This document shows positions 21,997-31,026 of a stretch of DNA of 41,123 bases, piece after piece (position 1 is the first letter of the stretch; the number at the start of each line of letters is the position of its first letter). This stretch comes from JAYGED01 sp046582565 (GTDB taxonomy: Bacteria; Pseudomonadota; Alphaproteobacteria; JAAXGF01): NCBI GenBank assembly GCA_046582565.1, contig JAYGED010000069.1:1-41123 (forward strand), read 5' to 3'. The notes under the pieces were generated by a model. It was given only the letters and a program-made list of their open reading frames with translations, had not been told where the DNA came from and searched no databases. Both the position numbers and the translations under genes were made by a program.

Positions 21997-24594
21997 TCAG
22001 AGCGACCGGGCGATCTCTTCGATCTCGTAGGCTTCGATGATGTCGCCGGTGCGAATGTCGTGATAATTCTCAAACGCGATGCCGCATTCGTGACCTTCCT
22101 TGACTTCGCGGGCGTCGTCCTTGAAGCGCCGCAGGGTCGATAGCTTGCCTTCGAAGATCACCGTGTCGTCGCGCAACAGACGGACCAGGGAGGACCGCTT
22201 GATGAGCCCGTCGAGCACCCGGCAACCCGCGATATTGCCGACCTTGGTGATATCGAAGACCTCGAGCACCTGAGCATTGGCGACGATCTTCTCGCGCAAT
22301 GTCGGTGCGAGAAGTCCGCTGAGCGCCGCCTTGAGATCGTCGAGAAGGTCGTAGATCACTGAATAATAACGTATTTCCACATCGTCGCGGCGGGCGAGTT
22401 TCTTCGCCGCCGCATTGGCGCGGACATTAAAGCCGATGATCGGCGCGGCGGAGGCCTGGGCCAGGGTCACATCGGATTCATTAATCCCGCCGACCCCGGC
22501 GTGGAGAATTTGTATGGCGACTTCTTCGTTTGCCAGCTTCTCGAGATTGCCGATGATCGCCTCGACCGAGCCATGCACATCGCCCTTGATGACGACGGGA
22601 AGGGTTGAAATGGTGCCTTCGGCGAGGTCGGTGAACATCTGTTCCAAGCTGCCGCGCGTACCTGCGGAAACGCGCAATTCGCGAATCTGCGCCTGGCGAT
22701 AATCGGTCACTTCCCGGGCGCGGCGATCGTTTTCGACGGCGACCATCTCGTCGCCTGCATCGGGCACCCCGCCGAGGCCGAGGATGACCACCGGGGATCC
22801 CGGACCGCAGTCTTCGACTGTCTCGCCGCGATCATTGATCATGGCGCGTACCCGGCCCCATTCGCTGCCCGCGACGACGATGTCGCCGACCCTGAGTGTG
22901 CCGCGCTGAATCAGCAAGGTGGCTACCGCGCCGCGACCTTGCTCCATGGTGGCTTCAACGACGACACCTTCGGCCGGGCGGTTGGGATTGGCCTTCAAAT
23001 CGAGAAGTTCGGCTTGCAGCAGGATGACCTCTTCCAGCTTATCGAGGTTGGTTCCCGCCTTCGCCGACAGCTCGACACAGAGGATTTCACCACCCAGGGA
23101 TTCGACCACCAAATCATGCTGCAGCAAATCTTGGCGTACCCGCTCGGGGTCCGCATCGGGCAGGTCGATCTTGTTTATGGCGATAATGATCGGCACCTCT
23201 GCGGCCTTGGCATGGTTGATCGCCTCGACGGTCTGCGGCATGACGCTGTCATTGGCGGCGACCACCAAGACGACGATATCGGTGGCCTTGGCGCCGCGCG
23301 AGCGCATGGCTGTAAAGGCCGCATGACCCGGTGTGTCGAGGAAGCTGATGCGCGCCCCCGAGGACAGGGTTACCTGATAAGCGCCGATATGCTGAGTGAT
23401 GCCGCCGGCTTCGCCGGCCACCACATCGGTGCGGCGCAGAGCATCCAACAGCGATGTCTTGCCGTGATCCACATGGCCCATGACCGTGACCACGGGCGGG
23501 CGTGGTTCGAGATCGGTTACGTCGTCGACATCTCCGGTGAGACCAATCTCAACGTCGGCGTCGCTGACCCGCTTCATAATGTGACCGAACTCCTCAATCA
23601 GCAGCTCGGCGGTGTCCACATCGATGACCTGATTGACTGTCGCCATGACATCCATCTTCATAAGCGCCTTGATCACGTCCACGGCGCGCACCGCCATGCG
23701 ATTGGCGAGCTCCTGCACGGTGATGGAATCGGGCACCACCACTTCATGGATGATCTTGACGGTCTCGATAGGCCCGGTCCGCTGAGCCGCTTTTTCGCGC
23801 TCTCGGGCACGGCGCACCGAGGCCATGCTGCGGGTTCGCTCTTCCTGGGTCAGAGCCTGACTAATGGTCATTTTCCCCGACCGCCGGCGCGGTTGATTAC
23901 GGCGCGGCGCCAGGGCGGAACGGCGAACTTCGCCCTTGCCGTGGCGGGCGCTTTTCGTATCGCCTTCCTCGGCGGCGCGCGAAGACAGAGATTTTCCGCT
24001 CTTCGGCGCGGCGGGAACGTCGACCGGATCCGCGGCCGGTTCTTCTTCGGGGTTCAAGCGGCGGGCTGCGTCTTCTTCGGCCTTGAGGCGGACTTCTTCC
24101 TCGAAGCGTTTGCGCTCTTCCTCTTCGGAGGCGCGGGCCGTAGCGGCTTCCCGTTCGGCGGCGTCAGTCTTTTCCTGTTCGGCCTGGACGATCGCTTCCT
24201 CGGAGGCTTTCTCCCGGGCTTCGCGGTCTCTGACGCGGGCGGACTCGAGCGCCTGCGCGCGGGTCACTTTTTCCGCCGGGGTCAAGGTTTTGAGGACGAT
24301 CGGCTGGCGGTTCTTATCGCTTCGCACAGAAATGGTGCGTTTGCCTGTCTCGGGCGCCTTTACATCGGCGGTCCGGCCGGCAGGAACCATCTTGGCCCTG
24401 GCCGCGCCACCGGTGCTTTCGCCGGGCGTGATCACGCGTTTGCGTTTAACTTCGACAGTGACAGTCTTCGAGCGTCCGTGAGAGAAGCTTTGGCGCACCT
24501 CGCCGCTCTCCACCGTCTTGCGTAGCTCCAGGCGTCCCGTCTTCTTGAGACTCAAGGGCTTCTTGTCATCTGTCTTATCGGTCGTATCGCTCAT
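21997..24594 (-). CDS. infB: Translation initiation factor IF-2
   Basis: GTPase that positions initiator tRNA on the 30S subunit. The 865 residues contain an N-terminal extension rich in Lys/Arg/Glu/Ala (a likely coiled coil at about 105-175), the IF2_N motif near VPDSITVQELANRMAVRAVDV, and the G domain with GHVDHGKTS (G1), FLDTPGHAAF (G3) and NKIDLPDADP (G4). Two beta-barrel domains and the C-terminal fMet-tRNA-binding domain follow. The length is normal for alphaproteobacteria. It starts 5 bases after the YlxR-type gene. Confidence 0.97.
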   Translation of the reverse strand: MSDTTDKTDDKKPLSLKKTGRLELRKTVESGEVRQSFSHGRSKTVTVEVKRKRVITPGESTGGAARAKMVPAGRTADVKAPETGKRTISVRSDKNRQPIVLKTLTPAEKVTRAQALESARVRDREAREKASEEAIVQAEQEKTDAAEREAATARASEEEERKRFEEEVRLKAEEDAARRLNPEEEPAADPVDVPAAPKSGKSLSSRAAEEGDTKSARHGKGEVRRSALAPRRNQPRRRSGKMTISQALTQEERTRSMASVRRAREREKAAQRTGPIETVKIIHEVVVPDSITVQELANRMAVRAVDVIKALMKMDVMATVNQVIDVDTAELLIEEFGHIMKRVSDADVEIGLTGDVDDVTDLEPRPPVVTVMGHVDHGKTSLLDALRRTDVVAGEAGGITQHIGAYQVTLSSGARISFLDTPGHAAFTAMRSRGAKATDIVVLVVAANDSVMPQTVEAINHAKAAEVPIIIAINKIDLPDADPERVRQDLLQHDLVVESLGGEILCVELSAKAGTNLDKLEEVILLQAELLDLKANPNRPAEGVVVEATMEQGRGAVATLLIQRGTLRVGDIVVAGSEWGRVRAMINDRGETVEDCGPGSPVVILGLGGVPDAGDEMVAVENDRRAREVTDYRQAQIRELRVSAGTRGSLEQMFTDLAEGTISTLPVVIKGDVHGSVEAIIGNLEKLANEEVAIQILHAGVGGINESDVTLAQASAAPIIGFNVRANAAAKKLARRDDVEIRYYSVIYDLLDDLKAALSGLLAPTLREKIVANAQVLEVFDITKVGNIAGCRVLDGLIKRSSLVRLLRDDTVIFEGKLSTLRRFKDDAREVKEGHECGIAFENYHDIRTGDIIEAYEIEEIARSL

Positions 24595-24599
24595 CGTGC

Positions 24600-25256
24600 C
24601 TAAACCATTTCTTCCCGGTATTCTCCGGGGCCTGTACTCAATGCTGCCTGACGAAATCCAGCCAGTCGTTCCGCTTCAACCACCAACCGCTGGGCGATGC
24701 GGCCTTTCGCCACGGCGACAAACACCGCATGCTCGCGCCCCAGGGCCTGACTCAACTCGACGCCCGTAAACAACGACAGAACCGACTTGTCCCGCGCCGC
24801 CCACAAAAAACGGCTGCGGCTGTTTTCGGCCGCTTCCATGGCAATCAGGCCGACACCCGCCACGCCTGTCGTCAACGCTTCGCAAACCCGCTCAAATCCC
24901 AACGTCACATCACCAGCGCGCCGCGCGAGACCGAGTAAACCCAAGCATCGTTTCGCCACCAAATCCTCAACACGCCGGTCCATTTGGGCGTCAACCGTCA
25001 CCGCCGCGCGAAACCCCTTGGCAAATAGGTTGCGTGCGCATGCCGTATTTACCACATCCTTCTCGGCGCTCAACCAGATTCCCCGACCGGGGAGTTTGGC
25101 GGCAACATCGGGAAGCACTTGATTGTCGGGCCCGACGACAAACCGGATCAGGCTTTCCTTGGTCGCCAAACGGCGGGTGACAAGGCAGCGCCGCTGGGGT
25201 CCGCGCCCCTTGTTACTGCGCTTATTCGCGCCTTTACGAGCCTGAGTGGCAGCCAT
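24600..25256 (-). CDS. YlxR/L7Ae two-domain RNA-binding protein
   Basis: 218-residue protein joining an N-terminal YlxR (DUF448) domain with a C-terminal L7Ae-like domain. The first shows RRCLVTRRLATKESLIRFV and the GRGIWLSAEKDVVNTA motif. The second begins about residue 95 with KRCLGLLGLARRAGDVTLGF. Such proteins sit between nusA and infB and are thought to bind RNA; YlxR has been linked to transcription and to RNase P in other bacteria. The N-terminus is strongly basic. Confidence 0.92.
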   Translation of the reverse strand: MAATQARKGANKRSNKGRGPQRRCLVTRRLATKESLIRFVVGPDNQVLPDVAAKLPGRGIWLSAEKDVVNTACARNLFAKGFRAAVTVDAQMDRRVEDLVAKRCLGLLGLARRAGDVTLGFERVCEALTTGVAGVGLIAMEAAENSRSRFLWAARDKSVLSLFTGVELSQALGREHAVFVAVAKGRIAQRLVVEAERLAGFRQAALSTGPGEYREEMV

Positions 25257-25270
25257 GTGCTTTGCGCGTC

Positions 25271-26872
25271 CTATGCCGTCAGTCCGGGGTCGTCATCGGC
25301 CGTGGCGGCTTCGCCATCTGCGTCTCCTGTGCCCTCTTCGCCTTCCGAAGGCTCCTCATCATCGAACCAATGGGCGCGGGCCGCCATGATGATTTCGTTG
25401 GCGTCGTCTTCACTCATGCCGCTGCCGGGCAGATACTCGAGCAATTCGTCGCCGGCCAGGTCGGCCAGGTCGTCGAGCGACTTGATGTCTTGCTCAGCAA
25501 GCGCCAGCAGCATGGGCGCGGTGATGCCGGGAAATTCAGCAAGATCATCGGCTATGCCAAGTTTTTGCAGTTTTTCGGCAAACAATTTGTCGCGCTCGGC
25601 AAGAAACTCGGCGGCGCGTTCCTGCAGGGCGCCGGCGATATCCTCGTCGAAACCCTCAATGCCGGCCAGTTCCGAAAGCTGCACGAAAGCCACTTCCTCG
25701 ACTGTGGCGAAGCCTTCGGCGACCAGCAGCTGAGCGATGATCTCTTCCACATCGAGCGCTTCGATGAAGGCTTGCGTGCGGCTATGAAATTCCTCGGTGC
25801 GGCGTTCTGATTCCTCATCCTCGGTGAGAATATCGATATCCCAACTGGTGAGCTGGGAAGCCAGGCGTACATTCTGCCCACGCCGGCCAATTGCTAAGCT
25901 GAGCTGTTCGTCCGGCACCACCACCTCAATGCGCTTGGTCTCCTCGTCGAGCACCACCTTGGTCACCTCGGCGGGCGCCAGGGCGTTGACCACGAAGGTG
26001 GCGGGATCGAGCGACCATTGAATGATGTCGATCTTCTCGCCCTGAAGCTCGCCCACTACCGCCTGCACGCGGCTGCCGCGCATGCCGACGCAGGCGCCGA
26101 CCGGGTCGACGCTGGCATCATTGGACAGCACGGCGATCTTGGCGCGGCTGCCGGCGTCGCGGGCCACCGCCTTAATTTCGATGATAGAGTCGTAAATCTC
26201 AGGCACTTCCATGGCAAACAGCTTGGACATGAACATGGGGTGGGTGCGCGAGAGGAAAATCTGTGGGCCGCGCAGCTCGGGCCGCACGTCGTATATGTAG
26301 CCGCGCACCCGGTCGCCCCGGCGGAACGATTCACGGGGCAGCAGTTCGTCGCGGCGCAACAGCGCCTCGGCGCGCCCCAAATCGACCACCACATTGCCGT
26401 ATTCGACACGCTTGACCAAGCCGTTGATGACCTCGCCGATACGGTCTTTGTATTCCTTGTATTGGCGCTCGCGCTCGGCTTCGCGCACCTTCTGGACGAT
26501 GACCTGCTTGGCGGTCTGGGCGGCGATGCGGCCGAAATCTATCGGCGGCAGGGCGTCGATCAGAAAATCGCCGACCTGGGCGTCGGGGTTCCGGTCGCGG
26601 GCTTCCTCAATGGAAATCTGCGTCGTCGAATTCTCCACCGGGTCGGCGACCTCGATATAGCGCATCAATTTTATGTCGCCGCTGGTGCGATCGATATCGG
26701 CGCGGATGTCGTGATCCTGGCCGTATTTGCGCTTGCCGGCATGCTGGATGGCCTGCTCCATGGCGTCGAGCACGGTCTCGCGATCAATGCCCTTTTCCGC
26801 CGCCACGGCGTCAGCCACCTGCAGCATTTCGATGTGTGTATAACTTCCAGCAGTTTCCATATCGCTATCCAT
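25271..26872 (-). CDS. nusA: Transcription termination/antitermination factor NusA
   Basis: RNA polymerase-associated elongation, pausing and termination factor. The 533 residues contain the N-terminal polymerase-binding domain (LQVADAVAAEKGIDRETVL), an S1 domain (about 135-205, with RGDRVRGYIYDVRPEL), two KH domains (GACVGMRGSRVQAVVGELQGEKIDI and LAIGRRGQNVRLASQL) and two C-terminal helix-hairpin-helix-type repeats with an acidic tail. The start may instead be the ATG at 26860. It follows rimP by 47 bases. NusA often regulates its own operon. Confidence 0.96.
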   Translation of the reverse strand: MDSDMETAGSYTHIEMLQVADAVAAEKGIDRETVLDAMEQAIQHAGKRKYGQDHDIRADIDRTSGDIKLMRYIEVADPVENSTTQISIEEARDRNPDAQVGDFLIDALPPIDFGRIAAQTAKQVIVQKVREAERERQYKEYKDRIGEVINGLVKRVEYGNVVVDLGRAEALLRRDELLPRESFRRGDRVRGYIYDVRPELRGPQIFLSRTHPMFMSKLFAMEVPEIYDSIIEIKAVARDAGSRAKIAVLSNDASVDPVGACVGMRGSRVQAVVGELQGEKIDIIQWSLDPATFVVNALAPAEVTKVVLDEETKRIEVVVPDEQLSLAIGRRGQNVRLASQLTSWDIDILTEDEESERRTEEFHSRTQAFIEALDVEEIIAQLLVAEGFATVEEVAFVQLSELAGIEGFDEDIAGALQERAAEFLAERDKLFAEKLQKLGIADDLAEFPGITAPMLLALAEQDIKSLDDLADLAGDELLEYLPGSGMSEDDANEIIMAARAHWFDDEEPSEGEEGTGDADGEAATADDDPGLTA

Positions 26873-26919
26873 TCAGACTTTAACTATTCATCCGGGCCAT
26901 AACGCTTCAATCAGGCGCC

Positions 26920-27423
26920 TTAGGCGTTGCCCGATTTCACGGCCTCGGCAATCAACTCGTCCGTCAACACCAGCTTGGCGGTGGCGATCTCGGCAAACGG
27001 TATGGCCGCGACCTCCCCTTCAACATCGATCCGCACATCGCCGTCATCAACACTGACCAGACGGCCCCGAAAACGCTTACGACCCTCAAGCGGCCGGCGC
27101 GTCTCGATCTTGGCGACATGCCCGGCGAACCGCTCATAATCAGCCAGCTTGACCAGCGGCCTATCGATCCCCGGCGAGGAGACCTCCAGACTATAGGCCG
27201 CCTTGATCACATCCTCGACATCAAGCAGGGCCGATACCGCGCGGCTTATCTTGCTGCAATCATCGACAGTCACCGTCGATCCGTCCAACAGCTCGACCAT
27301 GATCTGCAAGATCCGAACCGGCTGGCCGGTCAACCTGACCCGCACCACCGTGAAGCCCATCGCTTCAAGGCTGGGCGTCACCAGACTCTCAATCCCAAAA
27401 TCCTTGTCCGCGATTTTCTCCAC
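26920..27423 (-). CDS. rimP: Ribosome maturation factor RimP
   Basis: Assembly factor for the 30S subunit, first gene of the nusA-infB operon. The 167 residues have the N-terminal domain with GFTVVRVRLTGQ and DDCSKISRAVSALLDVED, the YSLEVSSPGIDRPL motif and a small C-terminal barrel (FRGRLVSVDDGDVRIDVEG). The start is GTG (27423) with only a weak ribosome binding site. A T-rich hairpin lies 18 bases upstream and a candidate promoter about 95 bases upstream. Confidence 0.94.
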   Translation of the reverse strand: MEKIADKDFGIESLVTPSLEAMGFTVVRVRLTGQPVRILQIMVELLDGSTVTVDDCSKISRAVSALLDVEDVIKAAYSLEVSSPGIDRPLVKLADYERFAGHVAKIETRRPLEGRKRFRGRLVSVDDGDVRIDVEGEVAAIPFAEIATAKLVLTDELIAEAVKSGNA

Positions 27424-27441
27424 CCAGCTTGCCGTTCAAAC

Positions 27442-27461
27442 AAAAAAAGGGGCCAGAAGCC
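27442..27461 (-). terminator. Weak intrinsic terminator or attenuator before rimP
   Basis: On the minus strand a short GGGC/GCCC stem with loop TTCTG is followed by C and seven T. It lies between the candidate promoter at 27517-27544 and the rimP start, so it could reduce or regulate read-through into the operon rather than only end trmB transcripts. The stem is just four pairs. Confidence 0.4.
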
Positions 27462-27516
27462 CACTTTCGATAAGAACCCGGTCCGGTCGCCAAGTTCCCA
27501 ATTTCAACGAAACTGG

Positions 27517-27544
27517 ATCATAGTCATCCCGCCCCGCCCCGCAA
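27517..27544 (-). promoter_or_regulatory. Candidate promoter of the rimP-nusA operon
   Basis: On the minus strand, TTGCGG (27539-27544) and TATGAT (27517-27522) are separated by 16 bases. They lie in the 151-base gap between trmB and rimP. Both boxes resemble sigma-70-type -35 and -10 elements. No other feature is seen in the gap except the hairpin at 27442-27461. Confidence 0.45.
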
Positions 27545-27574
27545 GCCTTTTTTGCACCCTTGGGGGCACTTCAA

Positions 27575-28261
27575 TTAACGGGAAACCCGGCGGTATATCA
27601 GAAAGGCCGGCGCGCGACCTTGGCGGCGGGCCTTGGCTTCGTAGCGTGTCTCTGGCCAATCGTCGGGGCGTTGGCGCCAATCCTCCGGCCCCTGCGCCAT
27701 CCAGCGAAAGGCCTCATGGCGTTGCAGATGCTCCAGCATCCAGCGGCAATAGGCCATGTCGTCGGTGGCCAGGCGCAGCTCGGCGCCGTCGGCCAGGATG
27801 CGGGCGCAGGCGTCCAGGGTCGCCGGATTCACAAACCGCCGCTTGTGGTGGCGCGCCTTCGGCCAGGGATCGGGAAACAACAGAAACATGCGATCGATCG
27901 AGGCGTCGGCCAGGCAATCCATCAGCAGGCGGGCGTCGTCGTCATGCAGGCGGATGTTATCGATATCACCCTCATCGATCAGGGCGAGCAGGCTGGCCAG
28001 CCCATTGACGAAAGGCTCGCAGCCGATCAGCCCGACATCGGGCTGGGCCCGCGCCTGAGCGGCAATATGCTCGCCGCCGCCGAAGCCGACTTCGAGCCAC
28101 ACGGCACTCAGGCCGGGGTCGAACAGACCGACCGGATCGAGGCCCGGTTGCAACTCGATACGCAGGGTGGGAAGCAGCTCGTCGATCAGCCCCTGGCGAT
28201 ACGGGCGCAGCTTTTTGCCATGACGCCGCCCGTATACCTGTCTCTCGGGGTTCAGTGTCAG
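27575..28261 (-). CDS. trmB: tRNA (guanine-N7)-methyltransferase TrmB with non-standard start
   Basis: Methylates G46 of tRNAs with SAM. The core is complete: LEVGFGGGEH (SAM site), GCEPF, the acidic DNIRLHDDDAR and the signature FPDPWPKARHHKRRF. The only standard start is a TTG at 28153 (192 residues), but homology clearly continues upstream in the same frame: RQVYGRRHGKKLRPYRQGL precedes it with no stop, back to an in-frame TGA inside the end of metK. No ATG, GTG or TTG lies in that 36-codon stretch. CTG at 28261 or 28255 is the likely start, giving 229 or 227 residues, and the former overlaps the metK stop by 4 bases. I give the CTG 28261 version; the N-terminus is uncertain. Confidence 0.8.
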   Translation of the reverse strand: MTLNPERQVYGRRHGKKLRPYRQGLIDELLPTLRIELQPGLDPVGLFDPGLSAVWLEVGFGGGEHIAAQARAQPDVGLIGCEPFVNGLASLLALIDEGDIDNIRLHDDDARLLMDCLADASIDRMFLLFPDPWPKARHHKRRFVNPATLDACARILADGAELRLATDDMAYCRWMLEHLQRHEAFRWMAQGPEDWRQRPDDWPETRYEAKARRQGRAPAFLIYRRVSR

Positions 28262-29427
28262 TGCAGCGCCGCTTTCAGCGCGTCAACCAGATCGAGACGT
28301 TCCCAGGAGAATCCACCGTCTGCCTCGGGCGCCCGGCCGAAATGACCATAGGCCGCGGTGCGGGCATAGATCGGCTGGTTGAGATCGAGATGCTGGCGAA
28401 TGCCGCGCGGCGACAGATCGACCAGATCGAGCAGGGTTTTGGACAATTTGTCCTCATCGACCCGCCCGCCGCCGTAGGTGTCCACATAGAGCGATATGGG
28501 CTGGGAAACACCGATGGCGTAGGCGAGCTGGATGACGCAACGCTCAGCAAGATCGGCGGCGACCACATTCTTCGCCAGATAGCGCGCCACGTAAGCCGCC
28601 GAACGATCGACCTTGGTGGGATCCTTGCCCGAAAAAGCGCCGCCGCCATGGGGTGCGGCGCCGCCATAGGTATCGACGATGATCTTGCGTCCGGTCAGGC
28701 CGGCGTCGCCGTCAGGCCCGCCGATAACAAAGCGCCCGGTCGGATTGACATAAAACTCATCCTCGTCGCACATCCAGCCGTCGGGCAGGGACGCAATCAC
28801 ATGGGGGCGCACGCGCTCGCGCACATCCTCCTGGGATAAATTCTCGTCGTGCTGGGTCGAGACCACCACCGAGGTCGCGCCGACCGGCTTGCCACCGACA
28901 TATTTCAGGGTGACCTGGCTCTTGGCGTCGGGTCCGAAACCACTGTCGGGATCGCCATGGCGGACCGCGGCCAATTTGCGCAGGATCGCGTGGGAGAAAT
29001 GGATCGGCGCGGGCATGAGCGCCTTGGTCTCGCGGCAGGCAAAGCCGAACATGATGCCCTGATCGCCGGCGCCCTCGTCCTTGTTGCCGGCGGCATCGAC
29101 CCCCTGGGCGATATCGGACGACTGGTTGTGAACATAGACCTGCACTTCGGCCTTCTGCCAGTGAAAGCCCTCCTGTTCGTAGCCGATGTCACGCACCGCA
29201 TCGCGCGCCGCCTGCTCCAGGTCGTCGGGCCCAATCGATTCGGGGCCGCGCACCTCGCCGGCAAGGACGATGCGATTGGTGGTCACCAGGGTCTCGACGG
29301 CAACCCGCGCCTGAGGCTCGGCGGCGATATAGAGATCAACCACGGCGTCGGAAATGCGATCACAAACCTTGTCGGGGTGGCCTTCGGAAACGGATTCACT
29401 GGTAAACAGATAGTCGCTTCTTTGCAC
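28258..29427 (-). CDS. metK: S-adenosylmethionine synthetase
   Basis: Makes SAM from methionine and ATP, feeding the methyltransferases UbiE and TrmB and the radical SAM enzyme MiaB encoded in this window, among others. The 389 residues carry FTSESVSEGHPDKVCD, the ATP motif GAGDQGIMFG, and the phosphate-binding GGGAFSGKDPTKVDRSAAY. The start is GTG at 29427, with CGGAG upstream. A good sigma-70-type promoter lies 28-55 bases upstream. I see no known SAM riboswitch in the short leader. Confidence 0.96.
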   Translation of the reverse strand: MQRSDYLFTSESVSEGHPDKVCDRISDAVVDLYIAAEPQARVAVETLVTTNRIVLAGEVRGPESIGPDDLEQAARDAVRDIGYEQEGFHWQKAEVQVYVHNQSSDIAQGVDAAGNKDEGAGDQGIMFGFACRETKALMPAPIHFSHAILRKLAAVRHGDPDSGFGPDAKSQVTLKYVGGKPVGATSVVVSTQHDENLSQEDVRERVRPHVIASLPDGWMCDEDEFYVNPTGRFVIGGPDGDAGLTGRKIIVDTYGGAAPHGGGAFSGKDPTKVDRSAAYVARYLAKNVVAADLAERCVIQLAYAIGVSQPISLYVDTYGGGRVDEDKLSKTLLDLVDLSPRGIRQHLDLNQPIYARTAAYGHFGRAPEADGGFSWERLDLVDALKAALH

Positions 29428-29454
29428 GGACAGTCTCCGATTGATGAGGACTCG

Positions 29455-29482
29455 TATTTAGGCGGTCGCGACATTGTGTCAA
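29455..29482 (-). promoter_or_regulatory. Candidate metK promoter
   Basis: On the minus strand, TTGACA (29477-29482) and TAAATA (29455-29460) are spaced by 16 bases. They sit in the 69-base gap between lnt and metK, so metK-trmB probably has its own transcript despite lying downstream of the lnt operon. Confidence 0.6.
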
Positions 29483-29496
29483 CAGCGCCTCGCAGG

Positions 29497-31026
29497 TCAA
29501 GCGCTTATGCGTTTCCTGCGAAGCAATAAGAGGCCGCCGACGACGGCGAGGGCAAGCAGCCATAAATCGCCCCACCGGGCATAGGGAGTGGGAGCATCAA
29601 GGGCGCGCGGAAGGCCGGCATCGAGTACGCCTTCGAGGGCCAGGCCGAGCCGCGCGGTGACGCGGCCCTGAGCGTCGACCACCGCCGAGATACCGGTATT
29701 TGCGCTACGCACCAGGGGCAGGCCCTGTTCGACGGCGCGCAATCGGGCGCTGGCGAAATGCTGATAGGGCCCGCTGCTGATCCCGAACCAGGCGTCGTTG
29801 GTGATGTTGAGCAGGAAGCCGGGCCGATTGCCGGGCTCGGTAACGGCAGCGGGAAAGATCGATTCATAGCAGATCAAGGCGCTGAAGGATGGCAGGCCGG
29901 GAACCGTCAGGCTGCGCGGCCCGGGCCCGGTCGTGAAATCCGTCTTGCCATAGGTTAGCTTTTCGATCGCAAGGATATTGCGCAACGGCATATATTCGCC
30001 AAACGGCACCAGATGGGCCTTGTCATAGGTCGCCACCACACGGCCCTCATGGTCGAAGCCATGCAGGCTGTTGAAGATTTGTTGCGGCGTCGATTCGGTT
30101 TTGCCGATGCCGCGCAGGGCGCCGCTGATCAAGGCGCCGCCTTTCGGAGTCGCGGCGGCGATCAACTGACGCCGGGCCCCGTCATTGGCGATAAAATAGG
30201 GGATTGCGGTTTCGGGCCAGACGACGTGGGTGATATCCGCAAAGCCATCGGCAAGGGTCAGGGCGAGGTGGCGGCGGAACAGCGCCTCACGCAGCTCGGG
30301 CTGCCATTTGTGATGTTGGGCGACGTTGGCCTGGACCAGGCGCAAGCGGACGCCTGCGACGGTGTCGCCGGCGGGATAGGCCCCCAGGCGCGCCGCACCG
30401 GCGCCCCACAGGCCCACGAGAAGCGCTGCGGCGACCAGGGTTGGCATCCAGCGTCCGCCGGTAGCGGTCGAGGGCGCGGCCGCCGCGGCCACGGTAATCA
30501 GGCTAAGGCCGAACACACCCCCATAGGCGGCGGTTTGAATCATCGACTCCGAGAAGACCCAGGCGGTGCCGATCAAATTCCAGGGGAAGCCGGTGAATAT
30601 CTGGCCTCGCAGCCATTCGGCCAGCACCCAGGCCAGGGCCAGGCCGAGCACCCGCGAAACCCCCGGCGCGCAAAGCCTGGCGACCATGGCCGCCAGGGCT
30701 GGAAACAGCGCCAGCACGGCAGACATGGCGAGCACCGCGGGCGCTACCAGCCAGGCGAAGCGCTCCGGATCGGTCAGCAGGGCGATGCCGATCCAGTAGA
30801 TCCCGGTGGCGAAATGGCCGAAGCCGAACCACCAGCCGATGGCAAAGGCGGCGCGCCCCTTGGCGCTGCCGTCGATCAGCCAGACCAGCCCGCTGAAGGC
30901 GACGATCAGCAGGGGTGCCAGATGAAGCGGCGGCAGAGCACCGGTCGCCGCGATGCCGAGAGCCACGGCAACCAGCGCCCGTCGCCAGCCGGCGAGGGCC
31001 ATGACCCGGTCTTTTAGACGGGTCAT
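29497..31026 (-). CDS. lnt: Apolipoprotein N-acyltransferase
   Basis: Inner-membrane enzyme that adds the third acyl chain to lipoproteins. The 509 residues have an N-terminal block of membrane helices (about 15-215), a periplasmic nitrilase-like domain and a final helix ending LLLLRRKRISA. The catalytic triad is visible: Glu272 in WPETAIPYF, Lys336 in YDKAHLVPFGEYMP and Cys387 in ICYESIFP, at nearly the E. coli positions (E267, K335, C387). It starts inside the stop of corC (4-base overlap), as is usual for corC-lnt. Confidence 0.96.
   Translation of the reverse strand: MTRLKDRVMALAGWRRALVAVALGIAATGALPPLHLAPLLIVAFSGLVWLIDGSAKGRAAFAIGWWFGFGHFATGIYWIGIALLTDPERFAWLVAPAVLAMSAVLALFPALAAMVARLCAPGVSRVLGLALAWVLAEWLRGQIFTGFPWNLIGTAWVFSESMIQTAAYGGVFGLSLITVAAAAAPSTATGGRWMPTLVAAALLVGLWGAGAARLGAYPAGDTVAGVRLRLVQANVAQHHKWQPELREALFRRHLALTLADGFADITHVVWPETAIPYFIANDGARRQLIAAATPKGGALISGALRGIGKTESTPQQIFNSLHGFDHEGRVVATYDKAHLVPFGEYMPLRNILAIEKLTYGKTDFTTGPGPRSLTVPGLPSFSALICYESIFPAAVTEPGNRPGFLLNITNDAWFGISSGPYQHFASARLRAVEQGLPLVRSANTGISAVVDAQGRVTARLGLALEGVLDAGLPRALDAPTPYARWGDLWLLALAVVGGLLLLRRKRISA

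Noticed and set aside
22939..24525. 528-codon plus-strand open frame
   Set aside because: It is the complement of infB and has no recognisable domain; it is a product of the IF-2 codon bias.
29428..29496. SAM riboswitch before metK
   Set aside because: The leader between the promoter and the GTG is only about 25 bases and matches no SAM riboswitch class that I can recognise.
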